From: an uncultured Desulfovibrio sp.
GTDB taxonomy: Bacteria > Desulfobacterota > Desulfovibrionia > Desulfovibrionales > Desulfovibrionaceae
Assembly (NCBI RefSeq): GCF_944324935.1
Contig: NZ_CALUYG010000001.1
Coordinates: forward strand, 88,171-152,170
Length of the DNA: 64,000 bases
Direction: 5' to 3'
In this document: positions 47,969 to 57,994 of the stretch, piece by piece
How the letters are laid out: every line of letters starts with the position of its first letter
Numbering within the stretch: the first letter of the stretch is position 1
The notes under the pieces: model-generated
What the model was told of the DNA's origin: nothing
Seen by the model: the letters and a program-made list of their open reading frames with translations, nothing else
Databases searched by the model: none
Translations under genes and position numbers: made by a program

Positions 47969-50630
47969 CGCCGTCATCCCCGAGCGCTTCGCGGAAGCGT
48001 TCCCGCAGGGCCAGCAGCTTGGCGCGGTTGTCCAGCAGGGTCTCGGCCCGTTCGCGTTCCCGGGCCACCACTTCGGCCGGGGCGCGGCTGGTGAAGCTTT
48101 CATTATGCAGCTTGGCCTGTACGCCGGCCACGTCCTTTTCCAGCTTGGCCAGTTCCTTGTCCAGGCGGGCCAGCTCGCCGTTGAGGTCCACCGCGCCCTT
48201 GAGCGGCACGATGACCTGACACCCGCAGACCACGGAGGAGGCCGACGCCCTGGGCGCGGTGAGGTCCGTGCCGATGGCGAGGCTTTCCAGCCGGGCGAGG
48301 GGGAAGATCATGCCCTGGCTGGCTTCCAGCAGGGCGGCCTGTGCGTCGTCGGCGGGATGCAGCAGCAGGCTCACCTTGTGGGCCGGGCTGATGTTGAGCT
48401 CGGCCTTGATGGTGCGTACGGCCACGATGACGCCCTGGATGAGCTCCATGCGGGCGGCCTCGTCGGGACGGACGCAGGCCGGACGGGCGGCGGGCCAGGG
48501 CTCCAGCGCGATGTCCGTGGCCGTCTGGCCGGCGGGCACGGGCAGGGCATGCCAGATCTCCGCCGTCACGAAGGGGATGATGGGATGGAGCAGGAGCAGC
48601 AGCTCGCGCAGCACCGTCCAGAGCACATACTGGGCCACGGGTTTGCGCGCTTCGTCCTGCATGTCGGGCTTGATGAGCTCCAGATACCAGTCGCAGAACT
48701 CGTTCCAGAGGAACTTGTAGCCGGTCTGGGCGGCGTCGTTGAAGCGGTATTCCTCCAGTGCCGCGTCCATCTCCTGCTTGACGGCCTCAAGGCGGTGCAG
48801 GATCCACTGATGGTGCAGGCCCTCCACCGTGCCCAGGTCCACCGGGGCGGGAGCCGTTTCCGGCAGGTTCATCAGGGCGAAGCGGGCCGCGTTCCAGATC
48901 TTGTTGATGAAGTGGCGGTAGCCCTCGATGCGGGCCTCGGAAAGACGGATGTCCCGGCCCATGGCCGCGAAGGCGGTGAGGGTGAAGCGCAGGGCGTCAC
49001 AGCCGTACTTGTCGATCATCTCCAGCGGGTCGATGACGTTGCCCGTGGACTTGGACATCTTGCGGCCCGACTCGTCCCGCACCAGCGCGTGCAGATAGAC
49101 GTCATGGAAGGGGACCTGCCCCATGAAGTGCTGGCCCATCATCATCATGCGGGCCACCCAGAAGAAGATGATGTCGAAGCCGGTCACCAGCACGCTGGTG
49201 GGATACCAGCGGGCGAGGTCCTTCGTCTTTTCCGGCCAGCCCATTGTGGAGAAGGGCCAGAGCGCGGAGGAGAACCAGGTGTCCAGCACGTCCTCATCCT
49301 GCCTGAGGTCGCTGCCGCCGCACCGCGGGCAGGCCGTCGGGTCCTCTTCGCTCACGATGAGCCTGCCGCACTGGGCGCAGGTCCAGGCGGGGATGCGGTG
49401 GCCCCACCAGATCTGGCGGCTGATGCACCAGTCACGGATATTGTCCAGCCAGCGGTAATAGGTCTTGGCCCAGGACTCGGGCAGGATGCGCGTCAGCTCC
49501 GGCACGGCGGCGCGGGCGGCCGGGGCCATTTTGGTGGTGGCCACGAACCACTGGGTGGAGACGTGCGGTTCCACGACAGTATGGCAGCGGTAGCAGTGGC
49601 CCACGGCATGGTCCAGCTCTTCCACGTCCAGCAGGTCGCCGGCGGCCTCGATGTCGGCCACGATCTTTTCGCGGCAGGCTTCCTTGGTCAGGCCCGCATA
49701 CGGCCCGGCCTCGGCCTTCATGACGCCGTTCTCGTCGATGACCTGCAAAAATTCCAGCTTGTGCGTGCGGCCCAGCGCCCAGTCGTTGTGGTCGTGGCAG
49801 GGCGTGACCTTGAGGGCGCCGGTGCCGAACTCCCGGTCCACATAGCTGTCCGCGATGATGGGGATATGGCGGCCCAGCACGGGCACGATGGCCGACTTGC
49901 CCACCAGGTGGGCGTAGCGTTCGTCCTCGGGATGCACGCAAATGGCGGTGTCGCCGGGGATGGTCTCCGGGCGGGTGGTGGCGATGACGATCTCGCCGCT
50001 GCCGTCCGCAAGGTGATAGCGCACCTTCCAGAGCTTGCCCCGGTGCGGTTCGTGCTCCACCTCGTCATCGGCCAGCGCCGTATGGCAGCGCGAGCACCAG
50101 TTGATGATGTAGTCGCCCTTATAGATCAGCCCCTCATTGAAGAGCTGCACGAAGACCTTGCGTACGGCGCGGGAAAGCCCCTCGTCCATGGTGAAGCGCA
50201 GGCGCGTCCAGTCCACGGAGGCCCCGAGGGCGCGGATCTGGTTGAGGATGCGGTGGCCGTAATCTTCCCGCCACTGCCAGACGCGTTCGATGAAGGCCTC
50301 GCGGCCGAGGTCCTGCCGGGTCTTCCCCTCCCTGGCAAGGGCGCGCTCCACCACGTTCTGGGTGGCGATGCCCGCATGGTCCGTGCCCGGGACCCAGAGG
50401 ACGTTCTTCCCCTTCTGGCGGGCATGGCGGCAGAGCACGTCGATGAGCGTCTGGTTCAGGGCATGGCCGATGTGCAGCGCGCCGGTGACGTTGGGCGGCG
50501 GGATGACGATGCAATACGGATCACCCGGCGCGTCGGGGTCGGGCGTGAAGGTCTTGTTGTCCTGCCAGTGGGCGCGCCAGCGCTCTTCCACATCACGGGG
50601 CTCGTAGCCCTTGGGGAGGGTGTCAGCCAT
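47961..50630 (-). CDS. valS: Valyl-tRNA synthetase
   Basis: An 889-aa class I synthetase charging tRNA-Val. It has the HIGH-type motif PNVTGALHIGHALN and KMSKSTGNVIDP. A zinc-ribbon-like CAQCGRLIVSEEDPTACPRCGG lies within the insertion domain, followed by an anticodon-binding domain and a C-terminal coiled coil (ELARLDKELAKLEKDV). GGAGAA precedes the ATG. Only 38 bp separate its start from the divergent gene at 50669. Confidence 0.97.
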   Translation of the reverse strand: MADTLPKGYEPRDVEERWRAHWQDNKTFTPDPDAPGDPYCIVIPPPNVTGALHIGHALNQTLIDVLCRHARQKGKNVLWVPGTDHAGIATQNVVERALAREGKTRQDLGREAFIERVWQWREDYGHRILNQIRALGASVDWTRLRFTMDEGLSRAVRKVFVQLFNEGLIYKGDYIINWCSRCHTALADDEVEHEPHRGKLWKVRYHLADGSGEIVIATTRPETIPGDTAICVHPEDERYAHLVGKSAIVPVLGRHIPIIADSYVDREFGTGALKVTPCHDHNDWALGRTHKLEFLQVIDENGVMKAEAGPYAGLTKEACREKIVADIEAAGDLLDVEELDHAVGHCYRCHTVVEPHVSTQWFVATTKMAPAARAAVPELTRILPESWAKTYYRWLDNIRDWCISRQIWWGHRIPAWTCAQCGRLIVSEEDPTACPRCGGSDLRQDEDVLDTWFSSALWPFSTMGWPEKTKDLARWYPTSVLVTGFDIIFFWVARMMMMGQHFMGQVPFHDVYLHALVRDESGRKMSKSTGNVIDPLEMIDKYGCDALRFTLTAFAAMGRDIRLSEARIEGYRHFINKIWNAARFALMNLPETAPAPVDLGTVEGLHHQWILHRLEAVKQEMDAALEEYRFNDAAQTGYKFLWNEFCDWYLELIKPDMQDEARKPVAQYVLWTVLRELLLLLHPIIPFVTAEIWHALPVPAGQTATDIALEPWPAARPACVRPDEAARMELIQGVIVAVRTIKAELNISPAHKVSLLLHPADDAQAALLEASQGMIFPLARLESLAIGTDLTAPRASASSVVCGCQVIVPLKGAVDLNGELARLDKELAKLEKDVAGVQAKLHNESFTSRAPAEVVARERERAETLLDNRAKLLALRERFREALGDDGDA

Positions 50631-50668
50631 CTTGCTTTCTCCATGAAAGGCGGCAATACTGTCTTGTT

Positions 50669-52141
50669 ATGCAGGTCACGCAACCCACGATACTCGTCCT
50701 CTGGGACGATTCCCACATCTGGGGTCTCATGGTCTGGCGCGCTCTTCGCGCGCTGGGCCTGCCCTCTCGTCTGGTCAAGGGAAAAGACATAGCTAATGGC
50801 GGCCTTTTAGGCAAGCCGCAGGAGGGCGTCGACGCCGCGCCGCTGCTCATGGCCCCGGGGGGGAACGCCCGGCTCAAGGCGCAGGCCCTGGGCGAGGCGG
50901 GCCGCGAGGCCGTGCGCCGCTGGCTGCGCGAGGGCGGGCGCTATCTGGGCTTTTGCGGCGGGGCCGGGCTGGCCCTCAGCCATGCGCGGCCAAGTGACGG
51001 CCTGCATATCTGCCCGTGGTCGCGCGGGAGCTATCCCGAACGGCAGCAGCATCTTATTTCCGGGCATGCGCTGGTGCGCGTGCGCTCCTGCCTGCCGGAC
51101 GAGGACGATGCCCGCTCCGCTGTGCCGGCCGGCGCATCCGCCGTCACGGCCGCCGCTCCCGATCCCCTGCGCCCGCCGCTGGGCGACGAGGCCTGCGCGC
51201 TGGTGCCGCCCTGCTGGCGCGGCTGCACGCGGGCCGGCATGCCCGGACGCTGCGGTCGCGACCCCGCGCCGCAGGCCGCCGCGCACAGGCCCTCCCTGCC
51301 GGTCTGGTGGCCGGGCCGTTTCGCGCCCGCGCCGGGCGAAGGCGTGAGCGTGCTGGCCGGCTATCACAGCCCGGACAAGGATTTCTGGCTGGCGGACCTG
51401 CCGCTCCAGCGCATCCCGCCCCATGTGCTCGAGGCCTGGCAGGTCCTGTACGGCGTCGATCTCTCCGCGGACTTTTTGACGGATCAGCCGCTCATGGCCG
51501 CGGGCAACTATGGGCGGGGCCGCTACGTCCTCAGCTATTCGCATCTGGAGACGCCGGACAGCCCGGACGCCAACCGCTGGCTGGCGCACCTGCTGCGCGA
51601 ACTGGCCGGGCGGGAGCCGCGGTCGGAAACCGTGCCCGCCTGGGACATGGATGCTCCGGCCGAGGCCGCCCACTGGCCAGCAGCCGCCCGCGCCCCCCTG
51701 CGGGAGGCGCTGCGCTGCGTCCGCGAGGTGCTCGATCTGGCGGCGGAGCATCATCTGTTCTTCCGGCGTACGCCCTGGCTCTGGGGCTGGAAGGCGGGCC
51801 TGCCCGGTGGGACCTGCAACAATCTGCATACGGCCCTCCATTCGCTGGCCTCGCTTGCGCCATCGCCGCAGGCGCTGGCCTTCTGGGAGGGATGCGGGCA
51901 GCGCCTGACGGATCTTGCGCGTCTGTTCCGGGCCGGGGCCGAAGGTTATCTGCTGGCCTGCCGTCTGGCCGAGGCCCTCGCCCCCACCGTGCCGGACGCC
52001 GTGGACAGACGCGGCCTCGACAATCAGCGGGAGGCCATCTTCGGCCATCCCATGCGGGGCGGCGGTCTCATCGAAGAGCTGCTGCTCATGGTCGAGGAAC
52101 TCATCTTTCTTTCGCAGGGCGTGGAGCAGCCCGCCTTCTGA
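50669..52141 (+). CDS. BPL-N domain protein (glutamine-amidotransferase-like)
   Basis: A 490-aa protein. The first ~110 residues form a class I amidotransferase-like (BPL-N) fold: ILVLWDDSHIWG strand, LLMAPGGNAR, and GGRYLGFCGGAGLALS, where the cysteine sits in the nucleophile-elbow position. The rest is divergent, with the conserved PLMAAGNYGRGRYVLSYSHLE (typical of BPL-N proteins) and a helical C-terminus. BPL-N domains occur next to biotin-ligase-type proteins, but a ligase domain is absent. Exact reaction unknown. It is divergent from valS. Confidence 0.72.
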   Translation: MQVTQPTILVLWDDSHIWGLMVWRALRALGLPSRLVKGKDIANGGLLGKPQEGVDAAPLLMAPGGNARLKAQALGEAGREAVRRWLREGGRYLGFCGGAGLALSHARPSDGLHICPWSRGSYPERQQHLISGHALVRVRSCLPDEDDARSAVPAGASAVTAAAPDPLRPPLGDEACALVPPCWRGCTRAGMPGRCGRDPAPQAAAHRPSLPVWWPGRFAPAPGEGVSVLAGYHSPDKDFWLADLPLQRIPPHVLEAWQVLYGVDLSADFLTDQPLMAAGNYGRGRYVLSYSHLETPDSPDANRWLAHLLRELAGREPRSETVPAWDMDAPAEAAHWPAAARAPLREALRCVREVLDLAAEHHLFFRRTPWLWGWKAGLPGGTCNNLHTALHSLASLAPSPQALAFWEGCGQRLTDLARLFRAGAEGYLLACRLAEALAPTVPDAVDRRGLDNQREAIFGHPMRGGGLIEELLLMVEELIFLSQGVEQPAF

Positions 52142-52179
52142 AGACGGTCGCCCCCGCCCGGATGTTGCAAGGGAGCTCA

Positions 52180-52821
52180 ATGATGACGGATAACCTGTTG
52201 CGGCGCGGCCTTGCCCGCTACCTTGCGCCCGCCCAGCTCGCGCGACTGCGGTCCGTGCGCGTGGGCATAGCCGGCGCGGGGGGCCTGGGCTCCAATGCCG
52301 CGCTGATGCTGGCCCGCAGCGGCGTGGAGCATTTTTTGCTCATCGACGATGACGTGGTGGATGCCTCCAACCTCAACCGGCAGCAGTTCTGGCCGCGTCA
52401 TGTGGGGCGGCCCAAGGTGGCCTGTCTGGCCGAGCTTTTGCGCGAGCTCAATCCGGCCGTCACGGCGGACTGCCGTCAGGAGCGGATCACGGCGGCCAGT
52501 CTGCCGTCGCTGCTGCCGGCGTGTCCGCTCTGGGTCGAGGCGCTGGACGGCGCGGCGGACAAACGGCTGCTGGTCGAGCACGCCATGCTCGGCGGTCGCC
52601 ATGTGGTGAGCGCCTCCGGCATGGGCGGCTACAATGGCGCGCCCATGCAAAAGCGCGCCCTGGGCAGTCTGACCCTGGTGGGGGACTTCACCACCGACAT
52701 CCTTGAGGCGCCGCCCCTGGCCCCGCGTGTGACCGAGGCCGCCGCCCTGCTGGCCGACGCGGCCCTGACCTGCATTCTTGATGTTCTGCCCGACGAGGCT
52801 TTCGGTTCCGCCGTCCGCTGA
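52180..52821 (+). CDS. thiF: ThiF-family adenylyltransferase
   Basis: A 213-aa E1-like enzyme with the Rossmann motif GAGGLGSNAAL at about 31-41, the ATP-site DDDVVDASNLNRQQFW and HVGRPK. It matches the short ThiF type (family 2), which adenylates the sulfur carrier ThiS in thiazole synthesis. It lacks the paired-cysteine zinc sites of larger members. No thiS, thiG or thiH is adjacent, so the carrier protein is uncertain. GGGAG precedes the tandem ATG start. Confidence 0.8.
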   Translation: MMTDNLLRRGLARYLAPAQLARLRSVRVGIAGAGGLGSNAALMLARSGVEHFLLIDDDVVDASNLNRQQFWPRHVGRPKVACLAELLRELNPAVTADCRQERITAASLPSLLPACPLWVEALDGAADKRLLVEHAMLGGRHVVSASGMGGYNGAPMQKRALGSLTLVGDFTTDILEAPPLAPRVTEAAALLADAALTCILDVLPDEAFGSAVR

Positions 52822-52849
52822 GACGGACCATGCCTTGCAAGGAGATGCC

Positions 52850-53635
52850 ATGAGCGATGAATTTTCCCCTTCCGCCGACGGCGCGTCCCCTCTGCCCGAC
52901 GGGCTTGAGGAGCTGGCCCCGGACAGTACGTTCCATTTTTCCTGCCATCCCGGCGTGCCCTGCTTCAATCGCTGTTGTCACGACCTGGCCCTGCCGCTCA
53001 CCCCTTACGACGTCATGGGGTTGTGCCGCTTCCTCGGCATGGACGGCGAGAGCTTTCTGGAGCGCTACGCCACGGTGCGCACTTTCCCTGATACGGGTTT
53101 TCCCCTGCCCTTCCTCAATATGGACGATGTGGAGACGCTGCCCTGTCCCTTCGTGGGCCCGGAGGGCTGCGCGGTCTATGCCGCACGGCCCGCGGCCTGC
53201 CGCAGCTATCCGCTGGGCCGGGGCAGTCGTCTGGGCCGGCAGGGCGTGGAGGAGCGGCACTTCCTGGTGCGGGAGCCGCATTGCCGCGGCTTCGCCGGCA
53301 CGCAGGAATGGACGCCGCAGCGCTGGCAGGAAGACCAGGGGCTGCCGCCTTATAATGCCTTCAATGACCGCTACATGCGGCTGATGAGCATGGTGGGCGC
53401 CACAGGCAAGCCGCTGGAACCGCAGCTGGCCACACTGGCTCTGCTCTGCCTGTATCAGCTCGACGCCTTCCGGGCGCTCATCGAGGAAAAGAAGCTCTTC
53501 GAGCATGTGGAGATCTCCCCTCAGCGGGCGGAGGATGTGCTCTTTGCTGACGAGGCCACTCTGGACTTCGGGCTGGACTGGCTGGAGCTCGTCATCTTCG
53601 GCCGCTGCCCGGGGCTGTCCGCCCGGGGGCGGTGA
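52850..53635 (+). CDS. YkgJ-type cysteine-cluster protein
   Basis: A 261-aa protein of the Fe-S/zinc YkgJ family. The cysteine set is CHPGVPCFNRCCHD near 34-47, then LPCPFVGPEGCAVYAARPAACRSYP at about 103-127. These residues are predicted to bind a metal or cluster; the function is unknown. Good AAGGAG site. It follows the ThiF-like gene by 28 bp and is ended by a strong terminator. Confidence 0.8.
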   Translation: MSDEFSPSADGASPLPDGLEELAPDSTFHFSCHPGVPCFNRCCHDLALPLTPYDVMGLCRFLGMDGESFLERYATVRTFPDTGFPLPFLNMDDVETLPCPFVGPEGCAVYAARPAACRSYPLGRGSRLGRQGVEERHFLVREPHCRGFAGTQEWTPQRWQEDQGLPPYNAFNDRYMRLMSMVGATGKPLEPQLATLALLCLYQLDAFRALIEEKKLFEHVEISPQRAEDVLFADEATLDFGLDWLELVIFGRCPGLSARGR

Positions 53636-53702
53636 GCCGAGGCCCGTTGTCCGGCACAAACGGGAAAAAACTGCCTTTGGCGGGGGCGATGCCCGCGATT
53701 TT

Positions 53703-53751
53703 TCCGGTGAGGGAGGGGGGCAGCCGCGTCCCTCACCGGAGTTTTTCTTTT
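53703..53751 (+). terminator. Intrinsic terminator after the YkgJ-type gene
   Basis: Arms TCCGGTGAGGGA (53703-53714) and TCCCTCACCGGA (53729-53740) form a perfect 12-bp stem, followed by GTTTTTCTTTT. It ends the BPL-N/ThiF/YkgJ group. Confidence 0.9.
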
Positions 53752-53832
53752 GGCATCCTTTTTGCTGCATTCTGGGCAACCGTCTTTGACTGGAAAAAAC
53801 AGCCGCCCAGGCGCAAACAAAGGATGTGGATC

Positions 53833-54084
53833 ATGGAAGTCTCCGGCATTACCGTCAGTCCCAATTATATTTTCCAGCTGCCTGAAACGGATGATGAAGG
53901 TTCGGCCCCTGCGGCCATGCGCGACGCCGTCAGCTTCTCCTCTCCGTATCTGCTCCCCGACGAGGAAGCCGACATGGTGCTGGACGACACCATCAACCTC
54001 ATCGGCGCCGACTACATGGCGGCCGTTGCCGTGCACGGCGGACTCAACGAGAATCGCGTCCATCAGCTGCTCGGTCTGATGTAG
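53833..54084 (+). CDS. Small hypothetical protein (83 aa)
   Basis: A short acidic soluble protein with no cysteine or transmembrane segment. ATG 53833 has AAAGGA 8 bases upstream; ATG 53824 is a possible alternative adding three residues. The middle part reads LPDEEADMVLDDTINLIGADYMAAVAVHGG, a helical stretch. It is framed by a terminator on each side, so it is monocistronic. Function unknown. Confidence 0.62.
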   Translation: MEVSGITVSPNYIFQLPETDDEGSAPAAMRDAVSFSSPYLLPDEEADMVLDDTINLIGADYMAAVAVHGGLNENRVHQLLGLM

Positions 54085-54086
54085 AG

Positions 54087-54119
54087 AAGGGGCCCGCGCA
54101 GCGGCGCGGCGCCCTTTTC
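54087..54119 (+). terminator. Probable terminator after the 83-aa gene
   Basis: GGGCCCGCGC and GCGCGGCGCCC pair with one bulge around an AGCG loop, followed by TTTTCTT. It lies 3 bases past the stop. Confidence 0.65.
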
Positions 54120-54144
54120 TTCACCGCGCTCCTCCTGTTGTCGT

Positions 54145-54174
54145 TTGACAGTCGCGGCAGGCCCGACGTATGGT
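54145..54174 (+). promoter_or_regulatory. Candidate tyrS promoter
   Basis: TTGACA (54145-54150) and TATGGT (54169-54174) are separated by 18 bp, about 58 bases before the tyrS start. Confidence 0.6.
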
Positions 54175-54232
54175 CATGGCGCTGTTGCGCCCGGAACGGG
54201 ACGGCGGCAGGACTCTACCTCAGGAGAAATCG

Positions 54233-55432
54233 ATGCTGGATATTGATCGGCAGATGGCCGTCATCAAGCGCGGTGTGGCCGAGCTCGTCGACGAAAAAGA
54301 GCTGCGGAAGAAATTGGAACGTGGTACGCCCCTGCGGGTGAAGGTCGGCTTTGACCCCACAGCGCCTGATCTGCACTTCGGGCACACGGTGGTCATGCAC
54401 AAGATGCGGCACTTTCAGGAGCTGGGGCATACCGTCATCTTCCTCATCGGGGATTTCACGGGCCGCATCGGCGACCCCTCCGGTCGTTCGGAGACGCGCC
54501 CCCCGCTGACGGAAGAGCAGGTGGCGGCCAACGCCGAGACTTACAAGAAGCAGCTCTTCAAGATCCTTGATCCCGAAAAGACGCTGGTGGAGTTCAACTC
54601 CCACTGGCTGGGCAAGATGGGCGCGGCGGACTTCATCCGCCTCTGCTCGCGCTACACCGTGGCCCGCATGATGGAACGCGACGACTTCGAGAAGCGTTAC
54701 CGCGAGCAGCGCCCCATTTCCATCCACGAATTTCTCTACCCCCTCTGCCAGGGCTATGATTCCGTGGCGCTCAAGACCGATGTGGAGATGGGCGGCACGG
54801 ACCAGAAGTTCAACCTGCTGGTGGGCCGCACGCTTCAGGCCCAGTACGGCATGGAGAGCCAGTGCATCCTGACGCTGCCGCTGCTGGAAGGTCTGGACGG
54901 CGTACGCAAGATGTCCAAGAGCTACGGCAACTACATCGGCATCGACGAGCCGCCGTCGGAGATGTTCGGCAAGGTCATGGCCGTTTCCGACGAGCTCATG
55001 TGGCGCTACTACGAGCTGCTGTCGTCGCTCTCCCTGGAAGAGATCGCCGCCCTCAAGGCCGATGTGGCCGAAGGCCGGGTGCATCCCAAGGCCGCCAAGG
55101 AACAGCTCGCCTGTGAGATGGTGAGCCGCTATCACAGCCCGGCGGCGGCGGAAGAGGCCCGCATGGGCTTCAATGCCGTCTTCGCCGGCGGCGGCGTGCC
55201 CGATGACGCCCCGACCCATACCTGCGCCCACGGCGAGGACAGCACCCCCCCGGCCTTCCTGGAAGCCGCCGGGCTGGTCAAGAGCCGTGGCGAGGCCAAG
55301 CGCCTCATCAAGGAAGGCGCGCTCTCCGTGGACGGCGCTCGCTGCGATGACGCCCTGTCCGCCCTTGCCCCCGGCGAGTATGTGATCAAACTCGGCAAGA
55401 AGCGCTTTCTGCGCCTGACGGTCACGGCGTAA
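54233..55432 (+). CDS. tyrS: Tyrosyl-tRNA synthetase
   Basis: A 399-aa class I synthetase of the TyrS long-linker type. It has [11 protein letters not shown] (HIGH-like), the [11 protein letters not shown] signature and a C-terminal S4 RNA-binding domain ([22 protein letters not shown]). CAGGAGAA precedes the ATG at 54233; an upstream in-frame extension overlaps the promoter and was rejected. Confidence 0.97.
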   Translation: MLDIDRQMAVIKRGVAELVDEKELRKKLERGTPLRVKVGFDPTAPDLHFGHTVVMHKMRHFQELGHTVIFLIGDFTGRIGDPSGRSETRPPLTEEQVAANAETYKKQLFKILDPEKTLVEFNSHWLGKMGAADFIRLCSRYTVARMMERDDFEKRYREQRPISIHEFLYPLCQGYDSVALKTDVEMGGTDQKFNLLVGRTLQAQYGMESQCILTLPLLEGLDGVRKMSKSYGNYIGIDEPPSEMFGKVMAVSDELMWRYYELLSSLSLEEIAALKADVAEGRVHPKAAKEQLACEMVSRYHSPAAAEEARMGFNAVFAGGGVPDDAPTHTCAHGEDSTPPAFLEAAGLVKSRGEAKRLIKEGALSVDGARCDDALSALAPGEYVIKLGKKRFLRLTVTA

Positions 55433-55465
55433 GGCCGTCACCCGGATGAAAATCTTGCAGCGCCG

Positions 55466-55499
55466 CCGTCCTCGGGAGAGGGCGACGGCGCTGTTTGTC
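55466..55499 (+). terminator. Possible weak terminator after tyrS
   Basis: GCGCCGCCGTC and GACGGCGC pair imperfectly with a bulge, followed by TGTTTG. It lies about 35 bases past tyrS. Confidence 0.35.
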
Positions 55500-55684
55500 T
55501 GCTGGCGGGGCAGCGCTCGGGAGGTCGCCTTGCGGGCTTGCTGGCCGCGGCTTGTTTGCGCGCTGTCCGCTTTGCGTTTTTTTCGTCTGGCGGCGAGACG
55601 GTGCGCGTGCCGTGCGCCCCGCAAGGGCTGCGTATGTCACGGCAAGGTGAAAACGCTCCGGCATTTGCGGCGGGGCTGGCCCCT

Positions 55685-56317
55685 TTACGGCCGGTCAGCC
55701 GGCTCTGGCGCGCCGTTGGGGGCCTGTGCCGGTTCCGCTGCCGGCTTCGGCGCGTTTTCGCGCGGCACATCGAAGGAAAACGTCTCGTACCAGTAAAGGT
55801 GGGCGCGTTCATTGCGCCAGCTTTTGGAAGGCAGCCCGGCCTTGAGGCAGAGGTTTTCCAGATAGGCCTGTTTGTTCCAGCCCTGCTCCACGGGCACTTC
55901 CGGCAAAAAAACGCCGCTGCTGCCGTCCAGTTCCAGCAAAAGCCCGTGTCTGCCGATCTCGATCTGATCGATGGACGGGCAGGGGCTGAGCGGGCCCAGG
56001 ACGGAAATATGGATGTCAATCTGTTCGAATTCCTCGGGGCGCAGCGGCGGGAAGCGCAAGTCCGCGAAGGCGGCCGCGCGGGCCATGCGCCAGACGTTGC
56101 GAAAGAGTGGCTCATGCCCGATCATAGTGCCGATGCAGCCCCGCAGACGCCCCTTGATCTTGAGCGTCACGAAGGACCCAAGCGACTTTGCCAGCGTGCT
56201 CTGGGCCAGTTTGGGCGGCAGGGCGGGGGGCTGTCTCCTGTCTTCCCCGGCAAGCTGCGTCTTGATGGCGAGCTGTGCGCACATCCCCAGTAGTCTCTGT
56301 TCAACATCCGTCAGCAT
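55685..56317 (-). CDS. AMMECR1-domain protein (AmmeMemoRadiSam system protein A type)
   Basis: A 210-aa protein of the AMMECR1 family, with the hallmark GRLRGCIGTM at about 54-63 and the later segments FADLRFPPLRPEEF and HISVLGPLSP. The C-terminal ~25 residues are Pro/Ala-rich. In many bacteria the gene accompanies Memo and radical SAM genes; neither is in this window. Function not established. ATG 56317 has AAGGAGAA upstream. Confidence 0.82.
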   Translation of the reverse strand: MLTDVEQRLLGMCAQLAIKTQLAGEDRRQPPALPPKLAQSTLAKSLGSFVTLKIKGRLRGCIGTMIGHEPLFRNVWRMARAAAFADLRFPPLRPEEFEQIDIHISVLGPLSPCPSIDQIEIGRHGLLLELDGSSGVFLPEVPVEQGWNKQAYLENLCLKAGLPSKSWRNERAHLYWYETFSFDVPRENAPKPAAEPAQAPNGAPEPADRP

Positions 56318-56539
56318 GGTTGTTCTCCTTGTGCGGCGATGTCGGGAGCGGGCGGAGCTCCCGGGGGGACGCGCGGCCCGGATGGCAGGCGGAGCCTGTC
56401 GCGTCATCGGGCATTGCCCGGAGGCGGATGCTCCGGCTGGTACGCCTCTCAAAAAGAAATGCCACAACTTGCGTTGCGGCAATTCTTGTAAGAGGTCGAG
56501 AGGTCCGCGGCATTGCGGGCAATGCGCGCAGGCGGCCGA

Positions 56540-56773
56540 CTAGTCTTCGCCTTCGGCGTGGGACTGCTTGCCGGCGCCCTTGAGACCGTACATGGTGGTG
56601 GAACCGGAGGACCAGAATTCCAGCACTTCTTCATTGACCAGCTGGGTGAGCAGCTTTTTCACTTCCCGGGGACCCTTGTCGGGGAAGAGGTCCGTGAAGT
56701 CCTTGAAGTAGAACTTGGACTTGGCGGCGGACTTGCTCTTGAGGAAGTCGATGATCACGTCTTTGTCAGCCAT
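56540..56773 (-). CDS. dsrD: Dissimilatory sulfite reductase-associated protein DsrD
   Basis: A 77-aa winged-helix-like protein, standard DsrD length, ending in an acidic tail (HAEGED). DsrD is encoded with dsrAB in reductive-type sulfate reducers and stimulates sulfite reduction by DsrAB. It lies 57 bp after dsrB. Its presence marks the pathway as sulfite-reducing, not sulfur-oxidising. Confidence 0.96.
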   Translation of the reverse strand: MADKDVIIDFLKSKSAAKSKFYFKDFTDLFPDKGPREVKKLLTQLVNEEVLEFWSSGSTTMYGLKGAGKQSHAEGED

Positions 56774-56786
56774 TTCAGTCTCCTGT

Positions 56787-56813
56787 CCCGGCGGCGCGCT
56801 GTGCGCCGCCGGG
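56787..56813 (-). other. Hairpin between dsrB and dsrD
   Basis: Arms CCCGGCGGCGC (56787-56797) and GCGCCGCCGGG (56803-56813) give an 11-bp GC stem with a 5-base loop in the short dsrB-dsrD gap. No T-run. It may protect or process the dsrAB message and set dsrD levels apart. Confidence 0.6.
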
Positions 56814-56830
56814 GTTGAATCGAACCTGGA

Positions 56831-57976
56831 CTAGAACTTGAACTGGGTGCTCTGACGCCAGGTGTAATAGGCGGGATCGCGGAAGTCGTCGATGAGGTGG
56901 TGGGTGAACTTCAGACCGGTAAGCTTGAAGAAGGATTCCCAGCCGATGCGGTTGGCCCAGTCGCCCAGACGCTCGTACTTGTTGGCGTTGGCGGCGTAGA
57001 CGTCAAGGATGTGCTTGACGGTCTTGGTAAGGGTGGGCCAGCGCGGCGGTTCGTTGGGAATGTAGCCCACGACCACCTTGGAGAACTTGGGCATGGTGAT
57101 ACGGTTGGACACCTTGCCGCCGACCATGATGGCAATGCCGTCGCCTTCGCCGTCGGAGATGGGCAGGGCCGGGCACATGGTGTAGCAGTTGCCGCAGTAC
57201 ATGCAGCGGTCCTGCTTGATGGCCACGGAGTTCACCTTTTCACCGTTGTATTCCACCTTGGTGGGACGCACGGCGGCGGTGGGGCAGGCGGCCACGGCCA
57301 GCGGGATTTCGCAGAGCTTGTCGGCCCACTGATGGTCGATCATGGGCGGCTTGCGGTGGATGCCCACAAGGCCGATGTCGGAGCAGTGCACGGCGCCGCA
57401 CATGTTGATGCAGCAGGCCAGGGCGATGCGCACCGGGGCGGGCAGACGCATGTTCTTGAATTCTTCGAACACGGTGTCCATCACGCATTTCACCGGGCCG
57501 GAGGCGTCGGTGGCCGGGGTGTGGCAGTGCACCCAGCCCTGGGTGTGGACCATGTTGCTCACGCCGGCGCCGGTGCCGCCCACAGGGAACTTGTAGGAGC
57601 CGCCGGCGAACTTGCGGGAGTTCAGGTCGTCGCGCAGGGCCTTCATGGTAGCTTCGTCTTCCACCATGAATTCGATGTTGTTACGCGTGGTCCAGCGCAC
57701 ATAGCCGCCGCAGTATTTGTCGGCGATGTCGCAGATCTCGCGGATGTTGGTGATGGACATGGTGCGGGTGCCGCCCACGCGGACGGTGTACACCTTGTCG
57801 CCGCTTTCGGCCACATGCAGCAGCACGCCGGGCTCAAGAATTTCGTGGTAGAGCCATTTGCCGAAGTTCTTTTTGATGACCGGCGGGAAGTATTCGTCGT
57901 ACTTGTGGGGGCCGATGTCGGTGATGCGGCCTTCCATCGGTTTTTCGGGATTGTACCCGGAAGAAATAAAAGCCAT
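56831..57976 (-). CDS. dsrB: Dissimilatory sulfite reductase beta subunit
   Basis: A 381-aa subunit. The siroheme-4Fe4S cysteines are in VKCVMD and in [15 protein letters not shown] ferredoxin insertion has [15 protein letters not shown]. With DsrA and DsrC it reduces sulfite in sulfate respiration; the catalytic siroheme sits in DsrB. GGGGGAG precedes the ATG. Second gene of dsrABD. Confidence 0.98.
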   Translation of the reverse strand: MAFISSGYNPEKPMEGRITDIGPHKYDEYFPPVIKKNFGKWLYHEILEPGVLLHVAESGDKVYTVRVGGTRTMSITNIREICDIADKYCGGYVRWTTRNNIEFMVEDEATMKALRDDLNSRKFAGGSYKFPVGGTGAGVSNMVHTQGWVHCHTPATDASGPVKCVMDTVFEEFKNMRLPAPVRIALACCINMCGAVHCSDIGLVGIHRKPPMIDHQWADKLCEIPLAVAACPTAAVRPTKVEYNGEKVNSVAIKQDRCMYCGNCYTMCPALPISDGEGDGIAIMVGGKVSNRITMPKFSKVVVGYIPNEPPRWPTLTKTVKHILDVYAANANKYERLGDWANRIGWESFFKLTGLKFTHHLIDDFRDPAYYTWRQSTQFKF

Positions 57977-57994
57977 GTTCTTCTCCCCCTTAAA

